The notes below the pieces were generated by a model, which made no database searches, was not told the DNA's origin, and saw nothing but the letters and a program-made list of their open reading frames with translations. The position numbers and the translations under genes are program-made. From an uncultured Enorma sp. (lineage in GTDB: Bacteria > Actinomycetota > Coriobacteriia > Coriobacteriales > Coriobacteriaceae), in contig CAJLVH010000096.1 in assembly GCA_905210055.1 (NCBI GenBank), forward strand, positions 1-7,542: a stretch of DNA of 7,542 bases, in the 5' to 3' direction. Every line of letters starts with the position of its first letter. The first letter of the stretch is position 1. Positions 6,277-7,542 of this stretch are shown piece by piece.

Positions 6277-7460
6277 GCGGGGTACTCGAGGGGCACTGCG
6301 CGCTCGTATGTGTGACAGGCTGCATCGCTGCGTATAAGGCGTGCGAGCTCGTTCGCGAACTGCAGCGGCGCGGCGCGCGCGTGAAGGTACTCATGAGCGA
6401 GCACGCTACGCATTTCATCGATCCCATGACGTTCCGGGCGCTCACGCATGAGCCCGTGGCACTCGGCTTGTTCGATGATCCGAGCGATCCCATCCATCAT
6501 ATCTCTCTCGCGAAGGAGGCCGATGTCATCGTCGTAGCACCTGCAACGGCGAACGTGATCGCAAAGATGGCCTGCGGCATCGCTGACGACCTGCTTTCGA
6601 CAACGCTGCTCGCTGCGACGTCTCCCATCATCGTGGCACCCGCGATGAACTCGAACATGTGGCGCGCTGCGGCGACGCAGGAAAACATGCAGCGGTTGCG
6701 CGAGCGCGGCTTCTTGGTTGCGGGACCTGGGAGAGGCTACCTTGCCTGCGGTGATGTCGACGAGGGAAGACTCATCGAAATTGAAACCATTGCGGATACC
6801 GTCGAACAGGCGCTCTGCGAGTCAAGCGCACTAACAGGCGAGCGCATCCTCATCACAGCAGGTCCAACGCATGAGCCAATCGACCCCGTTCGTTTCATCG
6901 GCAATAGGTCCTCGGGTAAGATGGGCGTTGCGCTCGCGCGTGCCGCACGGGACATGGGTGCCCAGGTAACGCTCGTGCTCGGGCCTGCCGATGCGACCGC
7001 GCCATGGGGTGTTGACGTGGTACCGGTCGAGACGGCCGCGGAGATGCATAGTGCGGCGCTTTCGGCCTTCGAGGACGCGACGATGGCGATCTGCGCTGCC
7101 GCAGTCGCCGATTATACGCCGGCACAGCCTTCGGATCACAAGCTCAAGAAAGGCGTCGAGACGCTTGATAGGCTTGAGCTTGTTCCGACCGCAGACATCT
7201 TGCACGATCTATCCGCTGTAAAGGGGGAGCGCCTTGTCGTAGGCTTCGCTGCCGAGACGGGCGACCCGGTTGCCTATGCCCAGGCTAAACTTGCGCGAAA
7301 AGGGTGCGATGCCATCGTGGCGAACGATGTCACCCGTTCTGATTCCGGCTTTGGAACAGATACGAACAAGGCATGGTGGATCACCACCGACGGAGCCGAG
7401 GAGCTCCCCGTCTTATCAAAGGACGAGCTCGCTCGAGAAATCCTCCGCCGTCTCAAGTAA
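6273..7460 (+). CDS. coaBC: Bifunctional phosphopantothenoylcysteine decarboxylase/phosphopantothenate-cysteine ligase
   Basis: CoaBC (formerly Dfp) joins 4'-phosphopantothenate to cysteine using CTP (CoaB) and decarboxylates the product to 4'-phosphopantetheine with FMN (CoaC), two steps of coenzyme A synthesis. The 395 residues match the bifunctional form. The CoaC half (about 8-180) shows VTGCIAAYK (14-22); HHISLAKEAD with catalytic His76; APATANVIAKMACGIADDLLST (89-110); PAMNSNMW with Asn126; and the substrate clamp GYLACGDVDEGRL with Cys159. The CoaB half (about 188-395) shows ITAGPTHEPIDPVRFIGNRSSGKMG (194-218) with Asn211, AAVADY (276-281), the HKLKKG lysines (289-294), VGFAAET (323-329) and ANDV (350-353). 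The start is a GTG overlapping the upstream stop as GTGA. The only nearby Shine-Dalgarno-like sequence is a weak GAAGAAG at 6256-6262, suggesting reliance on translational coupling. Confidence 0.96.
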   Translation: MSGVLEGHCALVCVTGCIAAYKACELVRELQRRGARVKVLMSEHATHFIDPMTFRALTHEPVALGLFDDPSDPIHHISLAKEADVIVVAPATANVIAKMACGIADDLLSTTLLAATSPIIVAPAMNSNMWRAAATQENMQRLRERGFLVAGPGRGYLACGDVDEGRLIEIETIADTVEQALCESSALTGERILITAGPTHEPIDPVRFIGNRSSGKMGVALARAARDMGAQVTLVLGPADATAPWGVDVVPVETAAEMHSAALSAFEDATMAICAAAVADYTPAQPSDHKLKKGVETLDRLELVPTADILHDLSAVKGERLVVGFAAETGDPVAYAQAKLARKGCDAIVANDVTRSDSGFGTDTNKAWWITTDGAEELPVLSKDELAREILRRLK

Positions 7461-7468
7461 CACTCCCA

Positions 7469-7534
7469 GCGTCACTTTGGGGACGGGTTAGTTTGTGCCG
7501 GAGGCGTCACTCTGGGGACGGGTACGTTTGTGTC
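7469..7534. repeat. Two tandem copies of a 31-base GGGGACGGGT repeat, cut by the window edge
   Basis: Unit 1 occupies 7469-7499 and unit 2 occupies 7504-7534, a 35-base period. The units match at 27 of 31 positions. Both contain GTCACT(T/C)TGGGGACGGGT followed by a short variable pair and GTTTGTG. The period is not a multiple of three and no reading frame continues through both units, so the repeat is probably non-coding. It begins nine bases after the coaBC stop codon. Similar GGGGACGGGT stretches are, as I recall, dispersed in Coriobacteriia genomes, sometimes near Y1/REP-associated transposase genes. That link is memory-based and unverified here. Further copies may continue to the right. 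Confidence 0.7.
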
Positions 7535-7542
7535 GTTTTTGA

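Noticed and set aside
7535..7542. Run of five T at the right end as an intrinsic terminator for the operon
   Set aside because: No stable GC-rich stem lies directly before it; only a weak imperfect pairing (GTCAC with GTGTC) within repeat unit 2. The window ends before it can be judged.
1..7542. A novel defence, mobile or biosynthetic system
   Set aside because: All eight genes are recognised housekeeping families with intact key residues apart from the noted zinc-ribbon cysteine. No mobile, phage, CRISPR or toxin-antitoxin genes are visible.

Overview
The window looks like part of the chromosome of a high-GC bacterium, most plausibly an actinobacterium of the Coriobacteriia (Collinsella/Olsenella type). 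This is inferred from strong G/C preference at third codon positions, the housekeeping gene set and its order, and a GGGGACGGGT-type repeat at the right edge of a kind I associate with those genomes. No taxon-defining marker is present, so the placement is moderate confidence.

Layout: eight protein genes, all on the + strand and almost without gaps. The first block (1-2842) holds the 3' part of der (ribosome-assembly GTPase; its first ~60 codons lie outside the window), plsY (acyl-phosphate:glycerol-3-phosphate acyltransferase) and gpsA (glycerol-3-phosphate dehydrogenase). A 59-base gap with no convincing terminator or promoter follows. The second block (2902-7460) holds rpe (ribulose-phosphate 3-epimerase), a NifS/IscS-type cysteine desulfurase, a Nif3/DUF34 metal-binding protein, a coiled-coil/zinc-ribbon protein and coaBC (coenzyme A biosynthesis). 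Three junctions in this block are 4-base start/stop overlaps (ATGA, ATGA, GTGA), which points to one co-transcribed and translationally coupled unit. After coaBC, the last 82 bases carry two copies of a 31-base repeat with a 35-base period, cut by the window edge.

How the genes work together: GpsA makes sn-glycerol-3-phosphate and PlsY acylates it, so those neighbours catalyse consecutive steps that start phospholipid synthesis. The others are general housekeeping functions: 50S subunit maturation, pentose phosphate pathway, sulfur mobilisation from cysteine, and 4'-phosphopantetheine synthesis. I see no tRNA, rRNA, CRISPR array, insertion sequence gene, phage gene or defence system. The window is essentially an ordinary core-genome segment. 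The items most worth a second look are the terminal repeat, the incomplete cysteine set of the zinc-ribbon protein, and the ambiguous start of the Nif3 gene.
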